From Sphingobacteriales bacterium (GTDB lineage Bacteria; Bacteroidota; Bacteroidia; Sphingobacteriales; Sphingobacteriaceae): DNA of 64,000 nt. The DNA lies in assembly GCA_026390835.1 (NCBI GenBank), contig JAPLFD010000007.1, positions 1-64,000 of the forward strand, given 5' to 3'. Each line of letters begins with the position of its first letter. Position 1 is the first letter of the stretch. The notes under the pieces are model-generated. The model was not told the DNA's origin. It saw nothing but the letters and a program-made list of their open reading frames with translations, and ran no database searches. The translations under genes and the position numbers were made by a program. Shown here piece after piece: positions 9,089 through 18,838 of this stretch.

Positions 9089-10414
9089 ATGGACGGATTA
9101 ATTATGGCAGGCCAACTGCTACTCGGACTTTCAATTTTAGTTATTTTACACGAATTAGGCCATTTTTTAACTGCCAGAGCCTTTGGTATTAAGGTTGAAA
9201 AATTCTATTTATTCTTCGATGCTTGGGGTGTAAAACTCCTTCATTTCAATTACAAAGGCTGCGAATACGGCATTGGTTGGTTGCCTTTAGGCGGCTATGT
9301 AAAAATTGCGGGCATGATTGATGAGTCGATGGATACCGAACAATTAGCCGGTCCGCCACAAGAATGGGAATTTCGATCAAAACCAGCTTGGCAACGCTTA
9401 ATAGTAATGTTGGGTGGCGTAACGGTAAACATTGTGTTGGGTATTTTTATTTTTTGGATGCTTACGCTGAAATATGGCGAAACCTATATCCCTAATGATA
9501 AATTACCTTTTGGAATAGCTCCAGGAAGCGTAGGCCGTACCATCGGTTTACAAGCCGGCGATAGAATTGTAGCTGTAAACGGAAAACCAATTGTTCGTTT
9601 CGAAGAAGTGAGTAGCTCCAAAGTATTGTTGGGCAATAGCCAACTAACCATCCTGAGAAATGGCGTAGAACAGCAAATTCAGGTACCTGGAAATATTTTA
9701 AACCAAGTGGCCGATGAGGGCATTGCCGAATTTATTGAACCACGTTTTGCACTTCAGCCCATAAAAGAAGTTGCCCTGGGTAGCCCTGCCGAGAAAGCTG
9801 GCATGAAAGCTGGCGACGTTATTGTACAAGTAAATGGAAAAGCCTTAACCTACATTGATCAATTTCAGCAAGAGCTGAAGTTGGTAAAAAACAAAAAGGT
9901 AACACTAAGTTTAGTTCGCGGGGTAGATACGCTTCAGGTGAAGCCACTCGTAGCTGCAGATGCCACCTTAGGTATTAGATTTTCCCCTAGCGGATTGCCC
10001 ACAGAAACAAAAAAATATGGTTTTGTTCAAGCCCTACCTATTGGAGCTAGCAAAGCTTGGGGTTCTTTTGCCGATAATGCTAAAGGAATAGGAAAAGTAC
10101 TTACCGGCCAGATAAAAGCCAATAAAGCGTTTACGGGCCCTATTGGTATTGCCACTATGTTTGGCAGTACGGTAAATTGGGCTAAATTTTGGAGTTTAGT
10201 AGGCTTATTGTCTATGGCCCTAGCCTTAATGAATTTGTTGCCCATACCGGCGCTAGATGGCGGTCATGCTGTTTTTTTAGTGATAGAAATGATTAAGGGC
10301 AAACCCTTAAGCGATAAATTTATGGAGCGTGCTCAATTGGTTGGTTTTGTAATTTTAATGGCACTTATGGTTTTGGTATTTAGTAACGATATTTTTAAGT
10401 ATATCCTTAAATAG
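9089..10414 (+). CDS. rseP: RIP metalloprotease RseP (site-2 protease)
   Basis: This is an intramembrane zinc protease of family M50B, 441 residues. The zinc motif HELGHFLTAR sits in the first membrane helix (about residues 21-30), and the second metal ligand is in NLLPIPALDGGH near residue 385. Between them are two PDZ regions; GSPAEKAGMKAGDVIVQVNG marks the second. At least four hydrophobic helices are visible. The family cleaves anti-sigma factors and leftover signal peptides within the inner membrane. An in-frame second ATG at 9104 is an alternative start. The leader from dxr is short and both genes are probably on one transcript. Confidence 0.96.
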   Translation: MDGLIMAGQLLLGLSILVILHELGHFLTARAFGIKVEKFYLFFDAWGVKLLHFNYKGCEYGIGWLPLGGYVKIAGMIDESMDTEQLAGPPQEWEFRSKPAWQRLIVMLGGVTVNIVLGIFIFWMLTLKYGETYIPNDKLPFGIAPGSVGRTIGLQAGDRIVAVNGKPIVRFEEVSSSKVLLGNSQLTILRNGVEQQIQVPGNILNQVADEGIAEFIEPRFALQPIKEVALGSPAEKAGMKAGDVIVQVNGKALTYIDQFQQELKLVKNKKVTLSLVRGVDTLQVKPLVAADATLGIRFSPSGLPTETKKYGFVQALPIGASKAWGSFADNAKGIGKVLTGQIKANKAFTGPIGIATMFGSTVNWAKFWSLVGLLSMALALMNLLPIPALDGGHAVFLVIEMIKGKPLSDKFMERAQLVGFVILMALMVLVFSNDIFKYILK

Positions 10415-10425
10415 TACGGCTAGCT

Positions 10426-10956
10426 ATGAATTATTTCGAGTGGTTTAGCTTACCCATTTCTTTTAACCCCGATCAAGCGGTGGTAAAAAGGAAATTTTAT
10501 GAGCTAAGTAAAAAATACCACCCCGATTTTTACATCAACCAGCCCGTAGAAAAGCAAGAAGAAATTTTAGAACACGCTACCCTCACCAATAAGGCTTACC
10601 AAACACTTTCCAAGCCCGAGTTGTGTATGCCATATGTTTTAACGCTGAAAGGTTTATTACAAGAAGGCGAACAAGTGCAGCTCCCTACAGATTTTTTGCT
10701 AGAAATGATGGAGATTAACGAAACCTTAATGGAGTTGGAGTTCGAGGCTGATGCCCATAAGCTGACAGCATTAGAAGCCGAAATAGGACAGTATGAAGCA
10801 GCCTTGGCTAAAGAATTTGAGCACCATGCTCAAGATTTCGACGCAAAATCGGGTATACATCAAGATGAGGCTTTAGAAAAAATTAAAGACGCTTATTTCC
10901 GACAAAAATATGTGTTGCGAATTCGCGATAGTTTAAATAGATTTGCGTCCCGCTGA
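10426..10956 (+). CDS. hscB: Fe-S protein assembly co-chaperone HscB
   Basis: The 176-residue protein has an N-terminal J domain (about residues 1-75) with the invariant HPD in KKYHPDFY. A helical C-terminal domain follows that in HscB binds the IscU scaffold. Length and the J-domain/HscB-C layout match the family, which delivers IscU to HscA during iron-sulfur cluster assembly. No isc or suf genes are nearby in this window. The gene follows rseP by 11 bases. Confidence 0.9.
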   Translation: MNYFEWFSLPISFNPDQAVVKRKFYELSKKYHPDFYINQPVEKQEEILEHATLTNKAYQTLSKPELCMPYVLTLKGLLQEGEQVQLPTDFLLEMMEINETLMELEFEADAHKLTALEAEIGQYEAALAKEFEHHAQDFDAKSGIHQDEALEKIKDAYFRQKYVLRIRDSLNRFASR

Positions 10957-10964
10957 AAAGCAAT

Positions 10965-11044
10965 GCCCAGCTGGCGGAATTGGTAGACGCGTCGGTCTCA
11001 AACACCGATGGGAAACCGTGCCGGTTCGACTCCGGCGCTGGGTA
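10965..11044 (+). tRNA. tRNA-Leu (anticodon CAA)
   Basis: The acceptor stem GCCCAGC pairs with GCTGGGT (one G-T pair). The anticodon arm is TCGGT-CTCAAAC-ACCGA, giving anticodon CAA. A short class II variable arm and the T arm CCGGTTCGACTCCGG follow. CCA is not encoded. It reads UUG codons. Confidence 0.95.
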
Positions 11045-11054
11045 CATGGATAGA

Positions 11055-11086
11055 AGAGCTAACCCCAAAGGTTGGCTCTTTTTTTT
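11055..11086 (+). terminator. Rho-independent terminator after tRNA-Leu(CAA)
   Basis: AGAGCTAACC, five-base loop, GGTTGGCTCT form a stem with one G-T pair, followed by seven T. Confidence 0.85.
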
Positions 11087-11165
11087 ATGCCATAAAATCA
11101 TAATTTGGTACAAGATTTATTGAAATAAGTATGACCAAATGGGTTACATTCAACTTTCTAACTAT

Positions 11166-11173
11166 TATATTTG
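11166..11173 (+). promoter_or_regulatory. Predicted -7 box of the AraC-type regulator
   Basis: TATATTTG fits TAnnTTTG, placing initiation near 11180 and a leader of about 43 bases. No convincing -33 TTTG is seen. Confidence 0.4.
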
Positions 11174-11222
11174 ATATGCTTCGTGCAAACCGAACATTAA
11201 CCGACCATTATACAGAGATTAA

Positions 11223-12380
11223 ATGACTCATCTGCTGCCTGCTTTTTATTTCGGATTATTTTTGGTGGGTCTGTTAATAGGCTTGGCGCTTATATTAAGA
11301 AATAGACATTCCCTAGCCTATACCTATTTCGGCATCTACAATCTCATTACAGCATGGGGTTTCTTTGTATCTTTTATGTTGGTGAGTGGCTTAATTATGC
11401 AATTCCCTTCTTTTTTTAGAACTGCAGCGCCGCTGCATTATCTTTGGGGGCCACTTTGTTATTTGTTTGTACGCAATTTACTCAGCTCCAATAATCGCTT
11501 TTACAAAACAGATATCCTCCATTTTTTGCCATTTATGCTCCATTTCGTCGAGCTGTTACCCTTCTATTTAACTGCTCGAGAATATAAAATTCAGGTATTA
11601 AGTGGGATGTTTTCAAGTGGCGATCGCTTTGGAATTTCCGAAGGTCTGCTTAGTTCGTATTGGCATAGTATTTTAAAATTCAGCCAAATGCTAATCTATA
11701 ACATCTTGCAGTGGCGCCTTTTGTATTTATTTAATACCACTCAAAATAAGTTGTTTAAAGAAAATAATCGGTTGATAATTAATTGGGTTACGTTTGTTAA
11801 TTTCACCGGCACGGTAATGATTCTCTCAGCCCAATGGCATCGAATCATGATGTCTGGACCTGTACTTTTCGGGATTGGCATTACAGATATTTTATTCTAC
11901 ATGTATTATTTGGGCATTTGGTATTACATGCTTGTTAAAACAGAGCTTTTAAGCGGTATTAAGCTAAATCACGTAGTGCCGGTTCATGATGGACTTGTTC
12001 TAGATGACTCAAGTACATTGATTTCTAAGAGGGTCCAGGGATATGAAGAGCTAATTATAAAAATGGAAACCCAAATGCAAGTGCATCAATCTTTTTTAGA
12101 TGAAAATTTTAATATTGCTTTGTTAGCTAAGCAAATATATTCCCCAGAGTATAAAATATCTAAGGCTATTAAATTCAAATACGGCATCCATTTCCCCGAA
12201 TATATAAACCGTTACCGCATTGATTATATTGACTATCATTTTACTCAAAATCCCGAATGGAAAAAGTATACGATTGATGGAATGGCTGCAAGTGCGGGCT
12301 TTAATTCAAGAAATGCTTTTTATTCAGCATTTAAAAAAATAAAAGGCACTACGCCAACTATCTTTTTTAAACGTTCTTAA
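11223..12380 (+). CDS. Membrane-bound AraC family transcriptional regulator
   Basis: The 385-residue protein has about seven hydrophobic helices in residues 1-245, then a cytoplasmic linker and an AraC/XylS-type helix-turn-helix domain (about 285-385). The domain includes FNIALLAKQIY, HFPEYINRYRIDYI and the closing signature FNSRNAFYSAFKKIKGTTPTIFF. This membrane-sensor plus AraC layout is common in Bacteroidota and is thought to sense an extracytoplasmic or membrane signal. It stands alone with its own -7 box; target genes are unknown, though the adjacent nitroreductase is a candidate by position only. Confidence 0.88.
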   Translation: MTHLLPAFYFGLFLVGLLIGLALILRNRHSLAYTYFGIYNLITAWGFFVSFMLVSGLIMQFPSFFRTAAPLHYLWGPLCYLFVRNLLSSNNRFYKTDILHFLPFMLHFVELLPFYLTAREYKIQVLSGMFSSGDRFGISEGLLSSYWHSILKFSQMLIYNILQWRLLYLFNTTQNKLFKENNRLIINWVTFVNFTGTVMILSAQWHRIMMSGPVLFGIGITDILFYMYYLGIWYYMLVKTELLSGIKLNHVVPVHDGLVLDDSSTLISKRVQGYEELIIKMETQMQVHQSFLDENFNIALLAKQIYSPEYKISKAIKFKYGIHFPEYINRYRIDYIDYHFTQNPEWKKYTIDGMAASAGFNSRNAFYSAFKKIKGTTPTIFFKRS

Positions 12381-12436
12381 ATTAGGTATCTTTTAAATTA
12401 TGACAATGGTATTATAGCTGTTTAAACATCTATTAA

Positions 12437-12444
12437 TATTTTTG
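12437..12444 (+). promoter_or_regulatory. Predicted -7 box of the nitroreductase gene
   Basis: TATTTTTG fits TAnnTTTG; its end lies 20 bases before the ATG at 12465. Confidence 0.45.
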
Positions 12445-12464
12445 CAATTCACTTTAGAAACATC

Positions 12465-13097
12465 ATGAGCAACTACATAGAACAATTAAACTGGCGTTAT
12501 GCCACTAAGCGTATGAACAATACGCCCATCGCCGAAGATAAATTAGCCAGAATTGTAGACGCCATTCATTTAGCGCCAACTTCTTTGGGTTTGCAACCCT
12601 TTAACCTTTTGGTTATTAAAGATGCCGAAACTCGTGCCCAAATTGCTCCAGCAATTTACAATCAACCACAAGTTAAAGAAGGTGCAGCCGTATTGGTATT
12701 TGCTTTTTGGGCAAGTGCCGGCGAAGCCGAAGTGGATGCCTACATGAACCAAATTGCACAAGAACGTGGCGTTGCTCTAGAAACTTTGGCCGATTTTAGA
12801 GCTATGGTTTCAGGTGCAGTGCAAAGCAAATCTCCAGCTGAGTTACATGCTTGGTTCGCTAGCCAAACCTACATTGCCTTAGGCTTTGGTTTAGTGGCTG
12901 CCGCCATTGAAGGGGTAGATAGTACGCCAATGGAAGGCTTTAATCCTGCTGCTTTAGATGAAGCATTGGGTTTAGGAGCAAAAGGACTTAAAAGTTCGGT
13001 AGTTTTGGTATTGGGTAACCGCGATGAAGCAACCGATTATTTAGTGCATGCTAAAAAAGTACGTCGTCCGAAAGCGGAATTTGTAGAATACATTTAA
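12465..13097 (+). CDS. Nitroreductase family NAD(P)H-dependent oxidoreductase
   Basis: The 210-residue protein fits the NfsB-like flavin nitroreductase family. Seen are WRYATKRMNNTPI near the N-terminus, the FMN-binding LAPTSLGLQPFNLLVI (about residues 37-52), WFASQTYIALGFGLVAAA in the central helix and MEGFNPAALDEALGL. Family members use FMN and NAD(P)H to reduce nitro compounds and quinones as homodimers in the cytoplasm. It has its own -7 box and is followed by a strong terminator, so it is monocistronic. Confidence 0.92.
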   Translation: MSNYIEQLNWRYATKRMNNTPIAEDKLARIVDAIHLAPTSLGLQPFNLLVIKDAETRAQIAPAIYNQPQVKEGAAVLVFAFWASAGEAEVDAYMNQIAQERGVALETLADFRAMVSGAVQSKSPAELHAWFASQTYIALGFGLVAAAIEGVDSTPMEGFNPAALDEALGLGAKGLKSSVVLVLGNRDEATDYLVHAKKVRRPKAEFVEYI

Positions 13098-13122
13098 GTT
13101 AGGTTTATACGGTTTGTTTAAC

Positions 13123-13153
13123 AACTCCTGGGTTTTGGCTCAGGAGTTTTTTT
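13123..13153 (+). terminator. Rho-independent terminator after the nitroreductase gene
   Basis: AACTCCTG and CAGGAGTT form a perfect 8-bp stem around a 10-base loop and run into a T tract. Confidence 0.9.
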
Positions 13154-13211
13154 ATTCGTTTAAACCGGCCATTATCTGTAATTTGGTAAAATGTTTAAAC
13201 ATCAATTGTTC

Positions 13212-15272
13212 ATGAAAAAATTAGTGTTATTTCTGTTCTTGGCAAGCAGTGTCGGTCTAAGTATAGCCCAAGAAATTAATCCCAAAAACATTCAAATTGC
13301 CCGCGATAAATGGGGCGTGCCGCATATTTTTGGCAAAACCGATGCCGAAGTGGCTTATGGTTTGGCTTGGGCACATTCCGAAGATGATTTTGCCACCATA
13401 CAAACTTCCTATTTGGCCGGAAAAGGCATGTTGGGTTTGTTGAAAGGAAAACAAGGCGCACAAATTGATTATGTGGTGCAACTTTTTAGAGCTAAAGAAC
13501 TGGTAGAATCTAGGTACGAAAAAGACATCAGTCCACAATATAAGGCGGTACTATTGGGCTATGCTCAAGGTTTTAATGCCTACGCCAAAGCCCATAAAAA
13601 AGACGTATTGGTTGCCGATTTGTTTCCGGTAACACCAAAAGACATGTTAGCATTCTCGGTTTTGCAGTTAGCCATAAGCTCTGGTGCCGACCAAGCCTTA
13701 AAAGCAATTTTTGATGGTAAGGTAGCCACCCTCGATTTTCTAAAACCTGGCGGATCGAATGCCTTTGCCTTTAATTCGGCCAAAACCATAGATGGAAGTG
13801 TGTATTTGGCCATAAATGCGCATCAGCCTTTAGAAGGTCCAGTAGCTTTTTACGAAGCACAGTTGTGTAGTGAAGAAGGTTGGAATATTTTAGGAGCGCT
13901 ATTTCCGGGTGCCCCCAGTATTTTACATGGCGTAAACGAAAATTTAGGTTGGGCACATACTGTAAATTACCCCGATAAATTAGATACCTATCAATTAGAA
14001 ATAAATCCTCAAAACCCTAAACAATATAAGTTTGATGGGCAATGGGTAAATTTAGAAGAGAAGAAAATTCCCCTAAAAATTAAACTAGGCGGACTGGTGC
14101 CCATTACGGTTCAAAAAGATGCGTATTGGAGTAAATATGGCCCTACGGTTATTTCTAAAAAAGGCACCTTTAGTATTCGTACCGGCGCTTTAGACGAAAT
14201 TAGAGGCCTAGAACAGTGGTACAACATGAACAAGGCTACCAATTTTACCGAGTTTAATAAAGCGCTACAAATGGTTGCCATACCGGGGTATAACATCGTG
14301 TATGCTGATAAACGAGACACCATTTTTTACATCAGCAATGGCAAATTACCGCTTCGCGATTCTAACTATGCTTGGAAAGGAACCTTGCCGGGAAATACTT
14401 CTAAAACATTGTGGACCGAATATCACAAATTAAGCGACTTGCCCCAAGTGTTAAAACCAGCGGCCGGTTATGTGTTTAATGCCAATCACAGTCCCTATAA
14501 TTCTACCGCCCCAGCAGAGAATATTTCGGTAAAAAATTACGACAAAACCATGGGCTATGAAACTTGGGAAAATAACCGTAGTGTACGCTTTATGGAGCAG
14601 GTAGCAGCCAAAGATAAATTTACCTTTGAGGAATTTAAACGCATCAAATTCGATCATCAATTGCCGCAAAAATTGGCTTTTTTTACCAATATAGATAGTC
14701 TATTTATGCTAGAGGAGGCTAACAATCCGGATATAGCCGATGTGCTAAAAATTCTAAAAACATGGAACCGCCAGACCGATACCACTAGCGTTGGCGCCAG
14801 TATCTTTATTCATACCTATTACTATCTAGAAAAAATATTGAAACAAAAAGGTATTGTTTATGGCGTATTAACAAGTGCTACAGCAAGGGCTGCATTACTA
14901 GAAACCAAAAACTATTTCAACAAATATTACAGCTCAGTAAATGTGCCATTGGGTAATTACCAGCGCTTAATTCGTGGTACCGTAAGTATGGCTGTAGGCG
15001 GCATGCCCGATGTATTGGCGGCCACTCACGCAGAACCCTATAAAAATGGGCAAATAAAAGATATACAAGGCGATGCTTATATTGAATTGGTTCGTTTTAC
15101 CAAAGATGGTCCAGAGATAGAGAGTGTGAATTGCTATGGCGCTTCGGCCGATCCGAAAAGCCCGCATTATACCGATCAAATGCCTCTATTTGTGAAACAG
15201 CAAACCAAAAAAATGACCTTGAATAAAACCGAGGTGTTGCGCACCGCCGAACGTATTTATCATCCGCAGTAA
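13212..15272 (+). CDS. Penicillin acylase family protein (PvdQ-like acylase)
   Basis: The start is placed at 13212, where a standard signal peptide begins (MKKLVLFLFLASS, cleavage after SIAQ); the track start seven codons upstream is possible. The mature part opens with IARDKWGVPHIFGKTDAEVAYGLAWAHSEDDF, typical of Ntn-hydrolase acylases. The beta chain should start at the Ser in PGGSNAFAF near residue 180, the autoprocessing nucleophile. Relatives remove acyl groups from beta-lactams, acyl-homoserine lactones or siderophore precursors in the periplasm. The substrate here is unknown. Length of about 686 residues is normal. Confidence 0.9.
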   Translation: MKKLVLFLFLASSVGLSIAQEINPKNIQIARDKWGVPHIFGKTDAEVAYGLAWAHSEDDFATIQTSYLAGKGMLGLLKGKQGAQIDYVVQLFRAKELVESRYEKDISPQYKAVLLGYAQGFNAYAKAHKKDVLVADLFPVTPKDMLAFSVLQLAISSGADQALKAIFDGKVATLDFLKPGGSNAFAFNSAKTIDGSVYLAINAHQPLEGPVAFYEAQLCSEEGWNILGALFPGAPSILHGVNENLGWAHTVNYPDKLDTYQLEINPQNPKQYKFDGQWVNLEEKKIPLKIKLGGLVPITVQKDAYWSKYGPTVISKKGTFSIRTGALDEIRGLEQWYNMNKATNFTEFNKALQMVAIPGYNIVYADKRDTIFYISNGKLPLRDSNYAWKGTLPGNTSKTLWTEYHKLSDLPQVLKPAAGYVFNANHSPYNSTAPAENISVKNYDKTMGYETWENNRSVRFMEQVAAKDKFTFEEFKRIKFDHQLPQKLAFFTNIDSLFMLEEANNPDIADVLKILKTWNRQTDTTSVGASIFIHTYYYLEKILKQKGIVYGVLTSATARAALLETKNYFNKYYSSVNVPLGNYQRLIRGTVSMAVGGMPDVLAATHAEPYKNGQIKDIQGDAYIELVRFTKDGPEIESVNCYGASADPKSPHYTDQMPLFVKQQTKKMTLNKTEVLRTAERIYHPQ

Positions 15273-15290
15273 AATATTCCCTTTTTTCAT

Positions 15291-15320
15291 TTTGTAATCA
15301 CTTAAAAAAGCGTAATTTTG
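15291..15320 (+). promoter_or_regulatory. Promoter of tRNA-Leu(TAG)
   Basis: TTTG, 18 bases, TAATTTTG matches the Bacteroidota -33/-7 consensus, and the tRNA begins 23 bases after the -7 box. This is the clearest two-box promoter in the window. Confidence 0.75.
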
Positions 15321-15342
15321 CAGTCCAAATAATCCTAAAAAT

Positions 15343-15427
15343 GCGGATGTGGCGTAATTGGTAGCCGCACCAGACTTAGGATCTGGCGCTTCACGGCGTG
15401 GGGGTTCGAGTCCCTTCATCCGCACCA
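15343..15427 (+). tRNA. tRNA-Leu (anticodon TAG)
   Basis: The acceptor stem GCGGATG/CATCCGC, anticodon arm CCAGA-CTTAGGA-TCTGG (anticodon TAG), a class II variable arm and the T arm are all present. The 3' ACCA is encoded, unlike in the other tRNA-Leu of the window. Confidence 0.96.
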
Positions 15428-15456
15428 AATCCCCCCACTAAATCGGGGGGATTTTT
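15427..15456 (+). terminator. Rho-independent terminator after tRNA-Leu(TAG)
   Basis: AAATCCCCCC, eight-base loop, GGGGGGATTT then more T. It lies directly against the tRNA 3' end. Confidence 0.85.
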
Positions 15457-15483
15457 GTATCAACTTAAACAAAAGGTTTAAAA

Positions 15484-16833
15484 ATGAATATCACTCAGGA
15501 AAAAATCGATCAACTAAACGCAGTAATTAAAGTCAAAATTTCGCCTGCCGATTACCTAGAACGGGTAGAGAAAGCTATTAAAGAACAAGCCAAAAAAGCT
15601 AAAATACCTGGATTTCGTCCGGGTATGGTGCCTGCAGCCCACATTAAAAAAATGTATGGCAAAAGTATTTTAGTCGATGAGATTAATACCTTGTTGAGCG
15701 ATTCGGTAAATACTTACCTTACAAATAATAAAGTGGAAGTATTGGGTCAGCCATTGCCTAAAATGGACGATACCAAAGAGCCAAACTGGGATTTTAACGA
15801 CGAGTTTGAGTTCGAATACGAATTGGGTTTAGCGCCTGAATTTGCATTAAGCTTTTCGGCAAAAGATAAATTGCCCCACTATAAAATTAAAGTGGATAAA
15901 GAAACCTTGGCTTCACGCTCCAAAAACCTGCGTAAAAGTTATGGTAAAATGAGCAACCCCGAGGCTGCTGCCGATGAGGACGTATTGTTTGGAGAATTGC
16001 TACAATTAGCCAAAGACGGATCGCCGTACGAAGGCGGTTTTGGTAACGACAAAGCATCTATTCGTTTAGATTTAGTAGCCGATTCAAAAATTAAAAAGTC
16101 ACTTATAGGCCTAAAAAAAGGTGCGGTAGTAACGTTAGATTTGAATAAAGCCTTTGAAGGTGATGCTACTCAACTGGCAAAATTATTAAATGTAGAAGAA
16201 GAAGCGGTAAACGGCTTAAAATCTGATTTTCAGTTCACCGTTAAAAATATCAATCGTTTAGAAGAAGCCGATTTAAATCAAGAGTTTTTTGATAAGTTAT
16301 TCGGCCCAGACACCATTAAAACCGAAAAAGAATTTGAGGCCAAAATTACCGAAGAGTTAGAAAGCATGATGCAGCAAAATGCAGAGCAACGCTTACAAAA
16401 CGATTTATACAAATTCGGAACTGATAAAGTTAAATTCAATTTACCTGATGCCTTTTTAAAGCGGTGGTTAATAGCTACCAACGAAAACCTATCGGCAGCA
16501 GAAATTGAGGCCGATTATGCCAATTTCGCTCAAAATTTAAAATGGACCTTAATTGAAAACAAAATTATTAAGGACAATGCCATTGAAATTAAATACGAAG
16601 ATGTTTTTAAAACAGCAAAAGCCCGTTTAGATGGCCAGTTTCGTATGTATAGCCCACAAGCACTGCCTGAAGAGCAGTTAGCCGAATACACGGTACAGTT
16701 TTTGCAGAACAAAGAAAACGCCAACCGAATTTTTGATGAGGTAAAGGCAGTAAAAGTGTTTGATTATTTAAAATCTGTAGTTACCTTAGATACCAAGGAA
16801 ATTGCTTACAACAAGTTCTTAGAACTTGCCTAA
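15484..16833 (+). CDS. tig: Trigger factor
   Basis: Trigger factor is the ribosome-bound chaperone that receives nascent chains. The 449-residue protein has the N-terminal ribosome-binding domain with IPGFRPGMVP, close to the family's GFRxGxxP signature (about residues 41-50). A weak FKBP-like middle and a long helical C-terminal arm follow. The middle domain is divergent, as usual in Bacteroidota. It is followed by clpP and clpX, the classical tig-clpP-clpX order. Confidence 0.95.
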   Translation: MNITQEKIDQLNAVIKVKISPADYLERVEKAIKEQAKKAKIPGFRPGMVPAAHIKKMYGKSILVDEINTLLSDSVNTYLTNNKVEVLGQPLPKMDDTKEPNWDFNDEFEFEYELGLAPEFALSFSAKDKLPHYKIKVDKETLASRSKNLRKSYGKMSNPEAAADEDVLFGELLQLAKDGSPYEGGFGNDKASIRLDLVADSKIKKSLIGLKKGAVVTLDLNKAFEGDATQLAKLLNVEEEAVNGLKSDFQFTVKNINRLEEADLNQEFFDKLFGPDTIKTEKEFEAKITEELESMMQQNAEQRLQNDLYKFGTDKVKFNLPDAFLKRWLIATNENLSAAEIEADYANFAQNLKWTLIENKIIKDNAIEIKYEDVFKTAKARLDGQFRMYSPQALPEEQLAEYTVQFLQNKENANRIFDEVKAVKVFDYLKSVVTLDTKEIAYNKFLELA

Positions 16834-16843
16834 CTCTACACCT

Positions 16844-17545
16844 ATGAATATAGATAAAAATGAATTTCGCAAATATGCGGTAAAACACCACCGCATTGGC
16901 AGTCAACACGTAGATAGCTTTATGGCTCGAGTAGAGCAAAGTGCTATCCCGATGTCAATGACACCCTATATTATCGAAGAGCGCCAATTAAATGTGGCCC
17001 AAATGGATGTATTTTCTCGATTAATGATGGACCGCATCATTTTTTTAGGCGATGCCATATACGATAATATTGCCAATATTATTCAAGCTCAGTTACTGTT
17101 TTTGCAATCAACAGACGCCAAACGTGATATTCAAATTTATATCAATTCGCCAGGCGGTTCGGTATATGCCGGTTTAGGCATTTACGATACGATGCAATAC
17201 ATTAGCCCCGATGTGGCTACCATTTGTACCGGTATGGCAGCATCTATGGCAGCGGTATTGTTGTGTGCTGGTGCCGATGGCAAGCGTGCGGCCTTGCAAC
17301 ATTCCCGAGTAATGATACACCAACCCCTGGGAGGTGTTCAAGGTCAGGCCTCTGATATTGAAATTACCGCTCGTGAAATCTTAAAATTGAAAAAAGAATT
17401 GTACGAAATTATTGCCAAACACTCGGGTGCTCCTTACGAGAAAGTGCACGATGCTTCCGACCGCGATTATTGGATGATTGCCCAAGAAGCCAAAGAATTT
17501 GGTATGATTGATGAAGTATTAGCAGGCAGCCCTGCAACAAAGTAA
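16844..17545 (+). CDS. clpP: ATP-dependent Clp protease proteolytic subunit
   Basis: The ATG at 16844 is chosen because the track start at 16826 overlaps tig and adds unlikely residues. The product has 233 residues. The catalytic Ser lies in [13 protein letters not shown], the His in [12 protein letters not shown] and the Asp in DASDRDYWM, and [18 protein letters not shown] is the family's substrate-groove motif. Fourteen subunits form the barrel that degrades proteins unfolded by ClpX. It is coupled to clpX by a one-base gap. Confidence 0.97.
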   Translation: MNIDKNEFRKYAVKHHRIGSQHVDSFMARVEQSAIPMSMTPYIIEERQLNVAQMDVFSRLMMDRIIFLGDAIYDNIANIIQAQLLFLQSTDAKRDIQIYINSPGGSVYAGLGIYDTMQYISPDVATICTGMAASMAAVLLCAGADGKRAALQHSRVMIHQPLGGVQGQASDIEITAREILKLKKELYEIIAKHSGAPYEKVHDASDRDYWMIAQEAKEFGMIDEVLAGSPATK

Positions 17546-17546
17546 C

Positions 17547-18788
17547 ATGAGTAAACAGCATTCAAAAGATATTATCTGCTCTTTTTGTGGCTCCAGTAAG
17601 CAAGATACCCTCATGCTTATTGCCGGCCTCGATGCACATATCTGCGATAAATGCGTTACCCAAGCTAGTCAAATCGTATCCGAAGAATCGGTAGTACGTA
17701 CCAAAAAATCGGCACAATCGGCCATTAACTTATTAAAACCGATAGAAATTAAGCAACATCTGGACCAATACGTAATTGGCCAAGATGAAGCCAAAAAAGT
17801 GCTAGCTGTAGCGGTATACAACCATTACAAACGCTTAAACCAAAAGGTAACTGCCGATGAGGTGGAGATTGAAAAATCGAATATCATGATGGTGGGCGAA
17901 ACCGGTACCGGAAAAACCTTGTTGGCTAAAACCATTGCCAAAACCTTACACGTACCTTTTTGCATTTGCGATGCTACTGTTTTAACCGAAGCCGGTTATG
18001 TAGGCGAAGATGTAGAAAGTATTTTAACCCGATTGTTGCAAGCCGCCGATTACGATGTAGCCGCCGCCGAACGGGGCATTGTATACATTGATGAGGTAGA
18101 TAAAATTGCTCGTAAAAGCGACAATCCATCTATCACCAGAGATGTATCGGGTGAAGGGGTGCAGCAAGCACTCTTAAAAATATTAGAAGGAACCATTGTA
18201 AACGTTCCACCACAAGGCGGACGCAAACACCCGGATCAGAAAATGATTCCAGTGAATACCAATAATATCTTATTTATTTGCGGCGGTGCTTTTGATGGCA
18301 TTGAAAAAAAAATCGCCAATCGCTTACGTACCCAAACAGTGGGCTATAAAGTAGAAAAAGAAAACAACGAAGTAGATAAAGAAAATCTCTACAAATACCT
18401 TAGTCCGCAAGATTTAAAAGCCTTTGGCTTGATACCCGAACTAATTGGTCGTGTGCCGGTGCTTACGCATTTAAACCCGCTAGATAAAGCCACCTTACGA
18501 AGCATTTTAAGTGAGCCTAAAAACTCATTAGTAAAACAGTATCAAAAACTATTTGAATACGAAGGCGTAGCACTCACATTTGAGCCCGAAGTATTGGCGT
18601 TTATTGTAGATAAAGCCATGGAATTTAAACTGGGAGCTCGTGGGCTCCGCTCCATCTGCGAAGCCATTATGATGGATGCCATGTTTGAAATACCATCAGG
18701 CAAACCACTCAAAAGTTTAACCATTAGTTTGGAGTATGCCTTAGCTAAATTTGAAAAATCAGATTTAAGAAAATTAAAAGTTGCCTAA
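17547..18788 (+). CDS. clpX: ATP-dependent Clp protease ATP-binding subunit ClpX
   Basis: ClpX unfolds tagged substrates and feeds them to ClpP. The protein has 413 residues. The N-terminal zinc-binding domain has two CxxC pairs (CSFCGSS and CDKC). Walker A is GETGTGKT, Walker B is [10 protein letters not shown], and the sensor and pore regions are in the usual order ([29 protein letters not shown]). The gene starts one base after the clpP stop, and a hairpin terminator follows immediately. Confidence 0.98.
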   Translation: MSKQHSKDIICSFCGSSKQDTLMLIAGLDAHICDKCVTQASQIVSEESVVRTKKSAQSAINLLKPIEIKQHLDQYVIGQDEAKKVLAVAVYNHYKRLNQKVTADEVEIEKSNIMMVGETGTGKTLLAKTIAKTLHVPFCICDATVLTEAGYVGEDVESILTRLLQAADYDVAAAERGIVYIDEVDKIARKSDNPSITRDVSGEGVQQALLKILEGTIVNVPPQGGRKHPDQKMIPVNTNNILFICGGAFDGIEKKIANRLRTQTVGYKVEKENNEVDKENLYKYLSPQDLKAFGLIPELIGRVPVLTHLNPLDKATLRSILSEPKNSLVKQYQKLFEYEGVALTFEPEVLAFIVDKAMEFKLGARGLRSICEAIMMDAMFEIPSGKPLKSLTISLEYALAKFEKSDLRKLKVA

Positions 18789-18792
18789 TATG

Positions 18793-18816
18793 AACCCCGA
18801 ACATTCGGGGTTTTTT
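18793..18816 (+). terminator. Rho-independent terminator after clpX
   Basis: AACCCCGA and TCGGGGTT form a stem with a four-base loop followed by T6. The ORF-track start for the next gene (18815) falls inside this structure, which argues for the later ATG. Confidence 0.88.
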
Positions 18817-18838
18817 GTATAAACTAAAATTATACGCT

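Noticed and set aside
15186-15428. Minus-strand ORF of 80 codons beginning MVRMKGLEPPRREAPDPKSG
   Set aside because: This is the well-known false ORF read antisense through a tRNA-Leu gene; it overlaps the tRNA and the acylase gene.
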